From: Cenococcum geophilum 1.58
Taxonomy: Eukaryota; Ascomycota; Dothideomycetes; Gloniales; Gloniaceae
Direction: 5' to 3'
Length of the DNA stretch: 64,000 bases
Assembly: GCA_001692895.1 (NCBI GenBank)
Contig: KV748250.1
Location: 683,475 to 747,474, forward strand
Shown here: in pieces, positions 43,800-54,762 of the stretch
Numbering within the stretch: position 1 is the first letter of the stretch
Layout: every line of letters begins with the position of its first letter
Notes under the pieces: model-generated
What the model was told of the DNA's origin: nothing
Databases searched by the model: none
Seen by the model: the letters and a program-made list of their open reading frames with translations, nothing else
Position numbers and translations under genes: made by a program

Positions 43800-46700
43800 A
43801 TTATATTTAGTCGCTATAAAGTATCTTACCTTTAGTTAACTCGGAAAATAAATAATCCTAAGGCTAAGTCGCGCCTTAGGATAAAAAGTGGAAGAGTATA
43901 AGTATTTAGGCTCTTCTAGCGCTAATATATAGCACGACTCCCTTAATATACTTAGCGAAATTTAAATACTTAGAAAATAGAAGGAGGTATAAATCCTAAT
44001 AGATAGCGGAGCTACTAGTATAGGCTTCGTTAATATAAACTATATAAAAACTTAACGCCTAAAATTAAAGAAACTTAATAAGCCCTAAGGCCTACGAGGC
44101 TTTAATAGTAAACCCTTAATATATAGCGAAATAATATACTAGGTCCTAGTAAAAATATAAATAGGTAAACACCTTAAATACGTCTCCCTATTTATTATAC
44201 CCCTAAAGTAATATAAGATAATACTTAGATATAGGTAGCTAAAGTAACACAACCCTTTAATTAGCTAGGTTAAAGAAATACTAAGGTTCTATATAACCTA
44301 CTATTAAAGCCATTACTTAAAAAACTATTTGCCCTACGAATACGTATATAACTATTTAAATTTAATACGATACGAATTGCCCTTACTATAAGCCTTAACC
44401 TAAAATAATAAAGCTATAACCGCCGATTACGGTAAAGAATACGAAGATCTTACGTTAAACCCTTTTGAAATTCGTATAATATAGGCCGCGCCCTTTATCT
44501 TATTAGTAAAAAGATAAAACTATAAAATCTTTACTATAACTATAGAAGATATTAAGAAGGCACTAGAACCGAAATAATATATTAATCCTTAACCTCTTAT
44601 ACCTAAAGAGTACTATAATTTAATTAACGAGTTTAAAAAACAATTTATAGACTAACTAGCCCCGTACTAAGATAAGCACGATTTTAAAATAGAACTTAAG
44701 CCTAGTATAATACTAAAGTTCGGTCCGCTATATAGTATATTATAAGAAGAATTGCTTATAATACGATAATACCTTAACAAGCATTTAGAAAAAGGATTTA
44801 TTCGCCCTAGTTAATCTCTATTCGCCTTACCCGTACTATTTATTAAAAAGCTAGGAGGAGGCTTAAGATTATATTAATTATTAAGCTCTAAACGCAATTA
44901 TAATTTAAAACCAATATCTAATTCCCCTAATTTAAGAGACGCTTAACTATTTAGTAAAGGTATGGTACTTTATAAAGCTTAATATAGTTACTACCTTTAA
45001 TAAAATTAGTATATATAAAGGAGATAAGAAGTTTACCACTTTTCGTATATAATAGAGACTCTTTAAATACCTAGTAATACTATTCGGCGTAAAGAACGGT
45101 CCCGGTATATTTTAGTAATACGTTAATAATACGCTTTATAAATTCCTTAATATATTTATTACCGCATATATTAATAATATCTTAATCTACTTGTCCTCGC
45201 TTTCTAAATATTAGAAATATATTAGAATAGTCCTTAAACGCTTATAAGATATGGGCCTATAATGCGATATTAAGAAATATAAGTTCCACGCGTCTAAGGT
45301 TATATACTTAGGCTTAATTATATCCCGCAACAGAATTAAAATAGACCCTAAGAAAGTTGCCGTAATTATAAACTAGGAAAGCCCTAGTAACGTATAAGAT
45401 TCGCAAATTTCTATTATTAATTTATTAACCACTTCTTAGAAACTGCTTAGCCGTTAGTAAACCTAATAAGAAAGAATATAAAATTTAAATGGACCGCTAG
45501 ATGCGAACGAGCTTTTAATAACTTAAAATATCGCTTTATAACTGCTCTAATTCTTACCTACTTTAACCCTAACCTTAAATATATTATTAAGACAGACTCG
45601 TCCAATTATACACTAGGAGGAGTATTATTATAATATAATAAGAACAGCGAACTACGTCTAGTAGCCTTTCTCTTCTAGAAACTCGCCCCTACTAAATTAA
45701 GCTATAAGATATATAATAAGGAACTAGTTGCAATTATTAGATATTTTAAATAATAGCGTCCTAAGCTTAAAGGATTGTTATTCCTAATATGCGTATTAAC
45801 GGACTATAAGAACCTATAGTACTTTATAACTATAAAGCAATTAACGTAGCGCTAAATTTGTTAGGCTAAATACCTCTTATAATTTAACTTTAAGATTATA
45901 TACCGACTAGGTAAGCTTAATTAGAAGCCTAATATATTAATATAATAATTATAGAACTTACCTATAAACGCTATAGATAAATAGATTATAAATTAATTAC
46001 GGATCTTATTACCCCCTAACGCTTTATAAAACTACGTCCTATATTCCTAGATATAGAACTTAATAGAAATAAATTAGAAGTTAATAAATAGGAAATAGAA
46101 ATTAATAAGCTAATAGAATATAAATATATGAATAATATATAGATAATAGATATAATAAAAGCGATTTAAATAGGAAAATGATAGTATAGGGATATTATAC
46201 TCGCTAAATGCGAAATTTAAGATAATTGACTATACTATTAATAGAAGATAGTAGTTCCAAATTCCGAACCTTTATAATTTAAGATACTTAACTTTATATA
46301 CGACTCCTCTATAGTAGGGCATCCTAGCTATACAAAGACCTATAAGATTATTTAATAAGTATATTACTAGCCTATAATATACAACTATATATAAAAATAC
46401 ATTTAAGTATATAGAATGTACGTATGTAGAAAAACCTCTTATATAAAGAAGTAAGGAGTACTCTAACCGCTACTAAGTCCGATATAAAGATAGCGCGATA
46501 TCTTGATTAACTTTATAGTTAACTTGCCTAGTAGTAATAGGTTTATAAATATTATAGTAGTTATTAACCGCCTTACGAAAATGCGATATATAATTCCTAT
46601 AGACTTAATTAATGCAATATTAGTAGCTAAATATTTCGTTAAGTATATCTTTAAGCTACACGGACTTTTTAACTTAATAATATCTAACTATAGAAGCTAG

Positions 46701-47536
46701 TTTATTTTAGACTTTTAGCAAGCTCTATATAAATAATTAAGTATTTAAATACGACTCTTAACTATATTTTATCTAGAGATAGATAGTTAAATTAAAATTG
46801 CGAACGCGATTATAGAACAATACCTATAAATATACTGCTCCTACTTATAAGACGACTGGGAAAAATAGCTGTCTTTAGCTAAGTTTACTGCGAATAATAT
46901 AATAAACGTATTAATAGGCGTAATACTATTCTACGCGACCTACGGATAAAACCCTTAACTTAGATTTAAACTGTAACCTAAAATTAATATAATAGGACCC
47001 ACGATTAAACGGATCTAGTTAATTAATATATATAACTTCGCTAATTAAATAAAGCAGTTAACGGAACTACTATAAAGTAAATTAACGTACGCTTAAATAG
47101 TATAGGAATGGTATGCGAATAAAGGACGTGCCCCCGTATAGGACTTTAAGGAAGGTAATATGGCTTACCTAAATATACGAAATATAAAGACTTAATAACC
47201 CTTGAAGAAACTTAACTAGAAGTTTATAGGCCTGTACTAAATTAAGAAGAAACTAAGCCCATATACCTATAAGCTTAAACTACTAACTAAAATAAAAATA
47301 TACCCGACGTTCTACGTAAGCTTATTGCAACCTTTAAAAGATAATCCTATAACTCGCGAAGTGCCGCCGCTACCTCCTATAATTGTTGACAACGGTAACG
47401 GTTCTTACTTTATTAACTCAATTAATAATATATAATAGAAGACACGATCTAAACAATTTAAACTTCTTATTAAGTAGGAAGGATACGAAATATAAACCTA
47501 GGAGCCTTATAAGCAAGTTAAGGCTAATACGCCTTC
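43800..47536 (+). pseudogene. Gypsy C pol (protease to chromodomain)
   Basis: Protease VLIDSGATSIGFV at about 43996-44035. RT about 44620-45420 with KFGPLYS, LEKGFIRPS, PVLFIKKLGGGLR and the active site YINNILIYL near 45168. RNase H about 45480-45900. Integrase about 46250-47130: a histidine-rich region near 46310, INFIVNLPSSNRF (46503, still open for 65 codons), RLTKMRYIIP and IISNYRSQF (SDRGSQF in intact copies). Chromodomain about 47430-47530 with KQEGYE and EPYKQV. At least one frameshift lies near 44925. Catalytic Asp residues are Asn, so it is inactive. Confidence 0.86.
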
Positions 47537-47740
47537 TGTCACAGCGACTCAGTCAATTAAGGAACTAGCACCGTATAAAGCAACGAGCGCACGCCTGTAC
47601 GATTGGAATGTCTATGGACTCGGATATCAAGATGAGGAGCAGAAGAAGGTCGTGGAAAGGACACGTCTATATACATGCGGGGACGTAAGCGAAACCCCCT
47701 AACTAGGCCCTATCCGGTTACGCACACCAGTGCCGTAACA
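47537..47740 (-). repeat. Solo LTR in Gypsy C, F-related, hardly RIP-altered
   Basis: 204 bp, TGTCACAGCGACTCAG...GCCGTAACA, related to the solo LTR at 35273-35494 (shared GCGACTCAGTCAAT, GCCTGTACGATTGGA). Flanks CCTTC (47532-47536) and CCTTT (47741-47745) are a target duplication with one transition. Composition is normal within RIP-altered surroundings. Open frames across it are accidental. Confidence 0.85.
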
Positions 47741-47968
47741 CCTTTCCAGTAAAAGAATTCTATAAAGACTATCCTTTACGGCCTACTCTAGCTAGATAGA
47801 CACGATATAAAGGTAAATAACTACTACCCGATATAAATACACGAAAAATAATAGTAGGAAGCTCGAAATTAAAAAGAACTTAAAATAAATTATAATACTC
47901 GTAACACGGTAAAACTAAAAGCCTTAAGATATTAAATTATTTAAGCCTCCGGCTAAAGGGGGGGGTAG
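47741..47968 (+). pseudogene. Gypsy C terminal coding end and polypurine tract
   Basis: After the solo LTR the chromodomain frame continues (SPFPVKEFYKDYPLRP) into a basic tail with stops. It ends at GGCTAAAGGGGGGGG directly before the 3' LTR. Confidence 0.7.
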
Positions 47969-48366
47969 TATAATAGGACTAGCCTAGTTATAGTAAGAAT
48001 GTCTTAGTAAAACACTTAATAGATAAATTCTACCAATTAAATTAAATTCTACTAAATTCTGCTAAACAAATATTTTAGTAAAACCGATACTTTAACTAAA
48101 TTCTGCCAAATTCTGCTAGCTTAATTGACTTCTGCTAAGTTCTGCTAGATCAATTAAATTCTACCAAAGTCCATCGAAGACCGCGTGCGTACATGCGCAC
48201 GCATCGACCACCAAGCCCCTAACTATTTAATTATATAATTCTCTTGTTATTTCTTTCTCTTCTTTACGCAACGTCTTGTTTATAGCAAGAGCTATATACC
48301 CTTAGATTTAGATAGAATTTATATTATTCCTTTAAATCTTCCCTAAAGTCTCTTTACGCCCTTATA
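47969..48366 (+). repeat. 3' LTR of Gypsy C
   Basis: TATAATAGGACTAGCC (RIP form of TGTAACGG...) to TACGCCCTTATA, 398 bp. Apart from the 29-bp insert, the differences from 42212-42580 that I checked are transitions. Confidence 0.86.
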
Positions 48367-49570
48367 GCTAAATATATAGTATAGGACTACTAGATTTAGA
48401 AGTATATATACTAAATCTCAGGAGATAAGTCTCCTTAATTAACTAATTAATACTTTAACTATAGTAGATAGCTAAAGGGCAAATATAAGAGTAATACGTA
48501 AGTGACGTAGAGGATTACGAGAAAAGATTATAGATTAATATTTTAGTGGTTAAAAGACGGCGGTAAGCTAAGGTCCTATATGCCAAATATAATACTAAAA
48601 GGTTCTATAGAACTATATAAAAAATACTAAATTACTTATAATACTTATAATTAATTATAGACTAGCGTAAAGGCTTAGATATAGAGTTATATAAAATCCT
48701 TAAGTTAGCCTAGGTAGTCACCGGTATATTTCCGGTAGGCTTCTAATAGGTCTCCTAGCAATCTTTATATCTTTTCTCTAGTTATATTTTTTCCTTATTA
48801 AGGTTTTTAGGAGTTTAAAGTAGGGGTTAAATAGATAGATAATATATAACGGTATGCTAATATCTCTCTAAACCCTTTCCGGGACAAGCCTTTATAATCT
48901 CTCTCTACCGTAAGGTAATAGCGATCGGGGGCTAACTATAAGGGATATTATTGCGGTCACTTTGGATTGCCCTTAAGATAACCCCTAGATATCCCTTAGA
49001 CGTCCGTTAGTTATATGCTAGAGATACGTGCCTACAGTATATAGTCTTCACGATCCTAAAGGCCTTACCTCCTTAAGGATTTATCTCTCTTACCAATCTA
49101 TCCTATTCTACAATTGTGTCCGTTAGGAAAAAAATTACTAGCATTTTTGCAGCATTTGGGAGCATATTACGGCTAGATGCGTATTCTATATATTGTAATA
49201 TATAAAGATATCTATTTAAAGCGAAGTCACGCCTCCTCTAAACAGCAATATCAATATCTATTATAATTAGCCTTTTAGCTTTTTGCTTTGAAATAAGGCT
49301 TATTAGATAGAGATTTTGCTATTTATTTATTTTATAGCCTTAATAATGCTATGCTATATAGTGCTATGTTGTCGTTACGATAAAACGTCTTACCTCTTAG
49401 AGAATTGTGAACAGCTTCGCGATTTATTATAAACAGTTTTGTAATTTCTATAGCTGTTAATAAGTAGTCTTTCCTAACAATTTTTCCTATAGGGTTTTTT
49501 AATAGATTTTAAATTAACGCTTTCTAGCTTCTTATGTCGTTGTTATTAATACCCTTTAATATTACCTACC
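48367..49570. other. RIP-altered sequence, no gene recognised
   Basis: 1.2 kb without an identified domain on either strand. It contains mid-GC patches (about 48880-49110) and repeated AGCATTT/TTTGCAGCATTTGGG words near 49140-49170. It may be 3' untranslated sequence of the antisense LINE to its right or another decayed element. Confidence 0.45.
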
Positions 49571-49905
49571 CGAACGGTTTTTAATAATACTCTATAGGCG
49601 TAAAGAGACGATATATTCCTACTTTTATACTAGTTATTAGGTATAGGCCTTATACCGCTAGGTTCTGGCAGTATGTAATAAGTGTAATTATCTACCACTG
49701 TTTAAGATAGTAGGCTAAGGCAAGATTACCTAAACGGTCTTTTAATACCCTACGGGCGTAAAGAGATAATATATTCCTACTTCTATATTAGTTATTAGGC
49801 GTAGGCCTTATACCGCTACCTTCTGGCAGTACGCGTTATTGGGGCAATAAATGTGTAATTATCTACTACTGCTTAAGATAGTAGGAAACCTACTATGCAA
49901 TACAG
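49571..49905 (+). repeat. Tandem duplication, period 160 bp
   Basis: Two direct copies begin at about 49571 and 49731 with AACGGT, share GGCGTAAAGAGA and CTTATACCGCTA.CTTCTGGCAGTA, and end with ATTATCTACNACTGNTTAAGATAGTAGG. Differences are mainly transitions; the second copy carries a short insert (GCGTTATTGGGGCA). Confidence 0.85.
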
Positions 49906-50600
49906 CAGGCTGAGATAATTACCCTCTCCTTGGGCCTACACCCCCCAATATAATACATTATTTAGAATATATCTCTATCTCTACGAGCGAGTGTATAGAT
50001 AGTATATAGTATTGACTAAGGTGTGGCTAAATGCTCTAAATGCTCTAAATGCTCTAAATACTCTAAATGTATTAAATATATAACTGATATTAATAATATA
50101 TACTAAAGGGTATACTAAAGGATATGCTAAAGGGTATTTAGTAAAAATATATCTTCTATATAAAAATTTAAGGTTTAGTAGGTTTTTTTAAATAATATTA
50201 ATAATTCGTTAAAGTTCTATATAGCTAGAACCTTAGCGAGATTTTTTATAGGGGTAGTAACTTTAATATTTATAAAAATTATACTTTTATATATGCTTAG
50301 TAATATTATAATTAATACTTAGTAGCTAATTGCTAAGACTTAATAATAAATGCCGTATTTGACGGCTAAATACTAGTGTTTAGTTATAAATGCCGCATTT
50401 AGCTACTAAATGCTAGAAAATGCTAGAAATGCTAGAAAATGCTAAAATGGCAGAAAAGTAAAATTAAATGCTAGTAAATTTTTTCCTAACGTCCTTATAG
50501 CTCCCTATCTATAAAGTCCCCTTATATCTAAACCTTATATAATAATTCATTGCTTAACGTCCGATTCGGATCCCTATTGGGCCCACGCGGACTACTCCTT
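49906..50600. repeat. AT-rich region with three short minisatellites
   Basis: Holds a 9-bp array of ATGCTCTAA, about five units (50028-50072); a GGGTATACTAAA-like array of about three units (50107-50145); and clustered AAATGCTAGA words (50345-50450). No coding sequence was recognised. The arrays share the ATGCT/GCTAA vocabulary and may be one decayed family, possibly the LINE 3' end. Confidence 0.6.
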
Positions 50601-53600
50601 ATTTATATGTGGGGAGAAAACTCTATTTAAGAAAACCCCGTAATCCATCTCCCCGCCTTTTAGGACTCGCCTACTTAGCGCCTACGAGTTACCTATGGTG
50701 CTCTACTACCTTACTTTTTAACCTCCTTAGGAACCACTGCTGCCGTAATAAGCCTACAGACGCGCTAGTATCGCAAACTTTACTCTACTACTGTAGAGTT
50801 ATTAGGGGGCGCCTGTTCCTTACCACTTTGCCTTCTATTACTATTTCCTTTACAACCTAAAACTAGTTTAGTATATTTTAGCTAATAAGCTACTAGGTGA
50901 CCGCTTTAAGACCTTTTTGTATTAAGAGCAGTATATTATAGTTCTCTGTGCCAGCTACTAAGAGTATTACTTCTAGGTTAGTGCGTAAAGGGTATAGCAG
51001 TATTACGTGTTTTAGTGTCTGTCTTAGCCAGCTATATTTATATATTAGGCTACCTACTAGGATACCTACCCAGTAGAGCTAATCTTTTAGTCCTATTATT
51101 CCTATTCTTAAGAGTGTTGCTATTATATTTTCTACCTTTATTAGGCCTTCTTGGAGCCCTTAGGTATTTACCCCCTATAGCGTTAACTATGCTACGGCTT
51201 GGGTTCCACTTGCTTAAGACTGCCTCTATACCTTTAACTCCTATTTACCTCTCTAGTATTAGTCTAACTAGTATTGTATAGCGGTAGATAGTTTCCTAGT
51301 ACTTTTTCGTGCTCTACTTTAGCTCCTTTCTCTCTCTTACTATTATCTTTACTAGTCTCTTACGCGTCTCCCTTCCTCCTCTATATAAGCCTAGGCCCTT
51401 ATACGGTACTATTCTTCCTCTACTTTCTCCACCTATTTCTCTAATATATCTTCCCTACTTTAGGGTTTTTAGTTTGCTCTCCTATAGGGCACCCTAGGGT
51501 CCCTCTATAGTTTGTTAAGGCGTATCTTAATATATTTTGTGACATTAGAGTTACGCTCCTTTTACACCCTTTATATTATAGTAGCTTTAATATATAATTA
51601 TAGGGGGGGGGTATTAGCTTCCTTCTTAAGCAGTACTATAGCCGTTCGCTTATACCCGCCTGTAATACTCTAGAGGCAGGCTGATTAGACCTTTTGGAGT
51701 GGTTTAAGGAGTAATTTAGGGGGGCCTTTCTCGGTTTCTCCTATAGCCTAGATACTAAATCTATACGTTATAGTTAGCCGGACAACTGCTGTATATAGTA
51801 GGCGTGACCTCTAGAAGTATGGGCCCTATATAGAATTAACAATCCTAGACATTGCGGCGTACTGTGCTTGGCCCTTACGGGCCGCTTATAATATATATGC
51901 GCTCTACTAGAGCTTACTATCTACCTATACTCCTAATACCCTTAGGCCTTAAACTAGTTAGCTCCTAAAGCCTTAAATATAGATTATATACTAGAGATCT
52001 GCAGATTAGTTGCGTTTTCTTATAAAATAGATTAGCTAGTATTTCTCTGGTAAGAATTGGACTCTATATTATCTTACCTATTCTATATAGGTATTATAGG
52101 CTTTCTCTAGTATTCTGCAGTTCTCTACGGCTGTTAGCCTATATATAATTAGGTTTATATTATTAACAAAGCCTATCCCCTAGGTCGCCCCTTCCTTAAA
52201 NGAGTTAAGNAGGTTGCTTATAAAGAANAGGAAGAGTATAGGCNAGAGGGGTNATCCTTATAGTATTCCTATTGCAACTATAATAGGGGGGCTCTAGTAT
52301 CCGCTAAAGACTAGTAATATTTCTTTCTGGCCTGTAAACCCTTAAACAAATTATATAATCTATTCTAGGAAGCCCTTTACCCTAAGGATATATAGGAGGC
52401 GCTCGTGGGGTATATTATTGTAGGCACCACTAATATCTAGGCTAAGCATTGATACTATAAAGTCCCTTCGCATCGCCCATGCAGATTTAATAGTAGCGGC
52501 GAGTAGCGTAAGTGCTAATAGTGTTAAGCGGTTCTTTTTTGCCCCTATTTAACTTTATAGTAGTAGGATATATTCCTTAGCCGTGTCTGCTATATAGTCC
52601 ACTATTACCCTTTCTAGGATCTTACTAAGGGTGTTTTCTAGGGTAATAGGGTAGTAGCTTCCTAGGATTAAGTAGTCTGGTTTACCTTCTTTTTATAGGA
52701 TAACCGTTATTATAGATCTTTTAAGTTATGGGTAGTAGCCTATAGTAAAGTATACTCTAGCTATATCTACAAGCTAGGGTGCTATAAGTGGTCTATAGGT
52801 CTTTAGGGCCTTATTTAGTATACTATCTAGTCCTAGTGCTATATTGTTTAATAGGCGGCTAATAGTCCTAGCTATTTCCTCTGTTATTATATCGCTGTTA
52901 ACCTATAGGCGGGTTACCGGTGTTTTACCCGTAATATTACTAAGGTCTACTAGAGCCGGATAGGGGAAGAACCTTTCTATAAGGATCTTTGCCTTTTTAT
53001 TGTTGTTACTAGTAGCCTATAACTCCCCTACTCTTTATAGGGGTAGTAGGTATAGGTCTTCTACTAGGCGCCCTACCTTTTTCTTTACCCACCTTGCTAT
53101 AGCCTAAAGGCCCTTATTATAGGGGAGGCTTAGGTTAAAAGTATACTTATTTATAAGCTGTCTCTAGTTATTCCTTACTTCTTTTTTTAGGGTATTCTTT
53201 AACTAGTTTCTTATGTCTTTATATTATCTCTCGTCTTTAGGGTTATAGCTGCTTATATATCTCCTTCTTACTTATCGTTAGCTAGTAATAAGAACCGCGT
53301 ATTATATAGACCATGCGTGCCGCGTATAGGGGCCCGGTTTTAAAACCGGGCAGTACTCTTCTAGTCCGTTTTTAATCGCTACCTAGATCCTTTCTAGTCT
53401 TCAGTTAATTTCCTTAGGGGTGGCTAATAAGCCTCGCTCGTTTAGTATTAGGTGGATTTCTTCTAGGTCTTAAAGTTGTTATTTAACTATATTAAGGAAA
53501 CTGTCTATCTTTAGCTTCCTTATTGCATATCTTTTACTATTTAGTTACGCCTTAATATCTAGATCTAGCTGTATCTAGATAGGGATATAATCTAGGGCGA

Positions 53601-54393
53601 GTGCCTATTCTTCTTTAGGGTTATACCTTTTAAGTCTCTAGTATAGGCCTTTATCTATAAATATAAGATTAATTATACTTCTAGCGGTGCCTTGTTGCCA
53701 TATAATTGCTCCTAGGGGGGTAGCTAGTTTTAGGCCCTAGATGTCTATAGCTCTTAATAGGCACTCTACCTATTATTTAGCAGCAATATGGATACCTCCC
53801 TACCGCGGGTGGTAGAGGTTTATATCTCCTAATAGGATAGACTCCGTGCCTTTGGTTTCTAGTAAGCTTATTACTAATATAATATTCTCTATTTATAGGA
53901 CCTCTTTAACCCTAGGGTTATATATATTAATAACTTATACCGGTCCCCTATATATCTGGATTATTATAACTATAATATCTGGGTTAACTGCCTACTATAA
54001 CTATAAGGACAGGCTAATAGCCTTACTAATTATAAAGTATACGCGTATAGCTACTTTTGGTTTATATAGGAGCTAGAATCCTTAGGGGCAGTATATTAAT
54101 TATATATAGGTGTTATAATACGGCTCTTATATGGCTAGGATATAGTATTTCTCTAGGTCTAGACTGTCTAGTAGAGGCCTTATAAGGCGGTAGTTTATAT
54201 TGCCGTAGTTATACTATATAATGGATAGGTAGCGGACCCCCGGTAAGGGTCCTTCGTCTCTCCTTTATTCCTTACTTCTTCTATTTCTACTTTCTCTAGG
54301 ATTATTAGAACTTCTATCTCTTATATCTACGCCCTAGTTACTACTTATTTTATATAGAGCTTTCCATTCCTATATCTTATATGCCTAATAGCG
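50600..54393 (-). mobile_element. Tad-like non-LTR retrotransposon (LINE), antisense
   Basis: The minus strand encodes an endonuclease followed by a LINE reverse transcriptase, as in Tad1-group elements of ascomycetes. The 5' part is cut at 54394 by Gypsy D and lies beyond the window or is lost. The 3' end is not defined; RIP-altered sequence continues left of 51.2 kb without a clear tail. N calls occur at 52201-52253. Confidence 0.82.
51240..54340 (-). pseudogene. LINE ORF2 (AP endonuclease and reverse transcriptase)
   Basis: Endonuclease about 54210-53650: LDLEKYYILAI.EPYYN (intact form ILAIQEPW), VINIYNPRV, SILLGDINLYHPR.GG (about 53845-53795) and a closing SIINLI. RT about 52950-52080: RRDFIVSMLSLDISGAYNN and IPHERLLYIL (about 52480-52390), then IIVAIGIL.G.PLLPILFLF and FVNNINLI (about 52170-52150) for the FVDDINLI active site. 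A Lys/Arg/Gln-rich C-terminal part follows to about 51240. No typical RNase H or zinc-knuckle end was recognised. Stops at Gln/Trp are frequent; the catalytic DD reads NN. Confidence 0.82.
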
Positions 54394-54762
54394 TGTTACG
54401 GAGTAAGTATGAGTGATAATAATATATAGCGAAGTAGATATTATTAAGCTATATATATAAACTATATAATAAGTCAAGACGTTACGTAAGGAAAGAAGGT
54501 AGGGAAACGGGAAGAAAGGGTATATATTGTTAGCTTAGTTACTTAGTTAACACGTATACGGAGCAGAATAGGATTCGGGTAGTAGTCCTAGTAGAACTTG
54601 GCAGGATTCGGTAAACTTGGCAGAATATAGTAGAATGCCGTAGATTGCCGTTAGATTGCCGTTAGATTGCCGTTAGATTACCGTTTCGCGGTCGGTCTCT
54701 AGTTACTAAGTTAGTGGAAACTGGTAGATGTATGTAAGGTATTACGGGGGTATCCCGTAATA
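54394..54762 (-). repeat. 3' LTR of Gypsy D
   Basis: 369 bp, TGTTACGGAGTAAG...ATCCCGTAATA, matching the two 370-bp LTRs of E. It contains four 11-bp GATTGCCGTTA units (about 54644-54690) and a GGCAGAAT-type cluster (54595-54632). Confidence 0.92.

Larger units (their letters stand above)
42212..48366 (+). mobile_element. Ty3/Gypsy element C, LTR to LTR
   Basis: LTRs 42212-42580 (369 bp) and 47969-48366 (398 bp, longer by a 29-bp insert of the sort CCAATTAAATTAAATT). Between them, on the plus strand, lie gag, protease, RT, RNase H, integrase and chromodomain, then a GGGGGGG polypurine tract. A solo LTR (47537-47740) sits in the chromodomain end. The 5-bp flanks (AGACC and GCTAA) do not match, so the outer ends may have been changed by recombination or later deletion. 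It is strongly RIP-altered. Confidence 0.88.

Noticed and set aside
50609..51497. Hydrophobic plus-strand frames resembling small membrane proteins
   Set aside because: They lie antisense to the Lys/Gln/Arg-rich C-terminal part of the LINE. Leu/Tyr-rich antisense frames are what such sequence gives, and no start context or introns support them.
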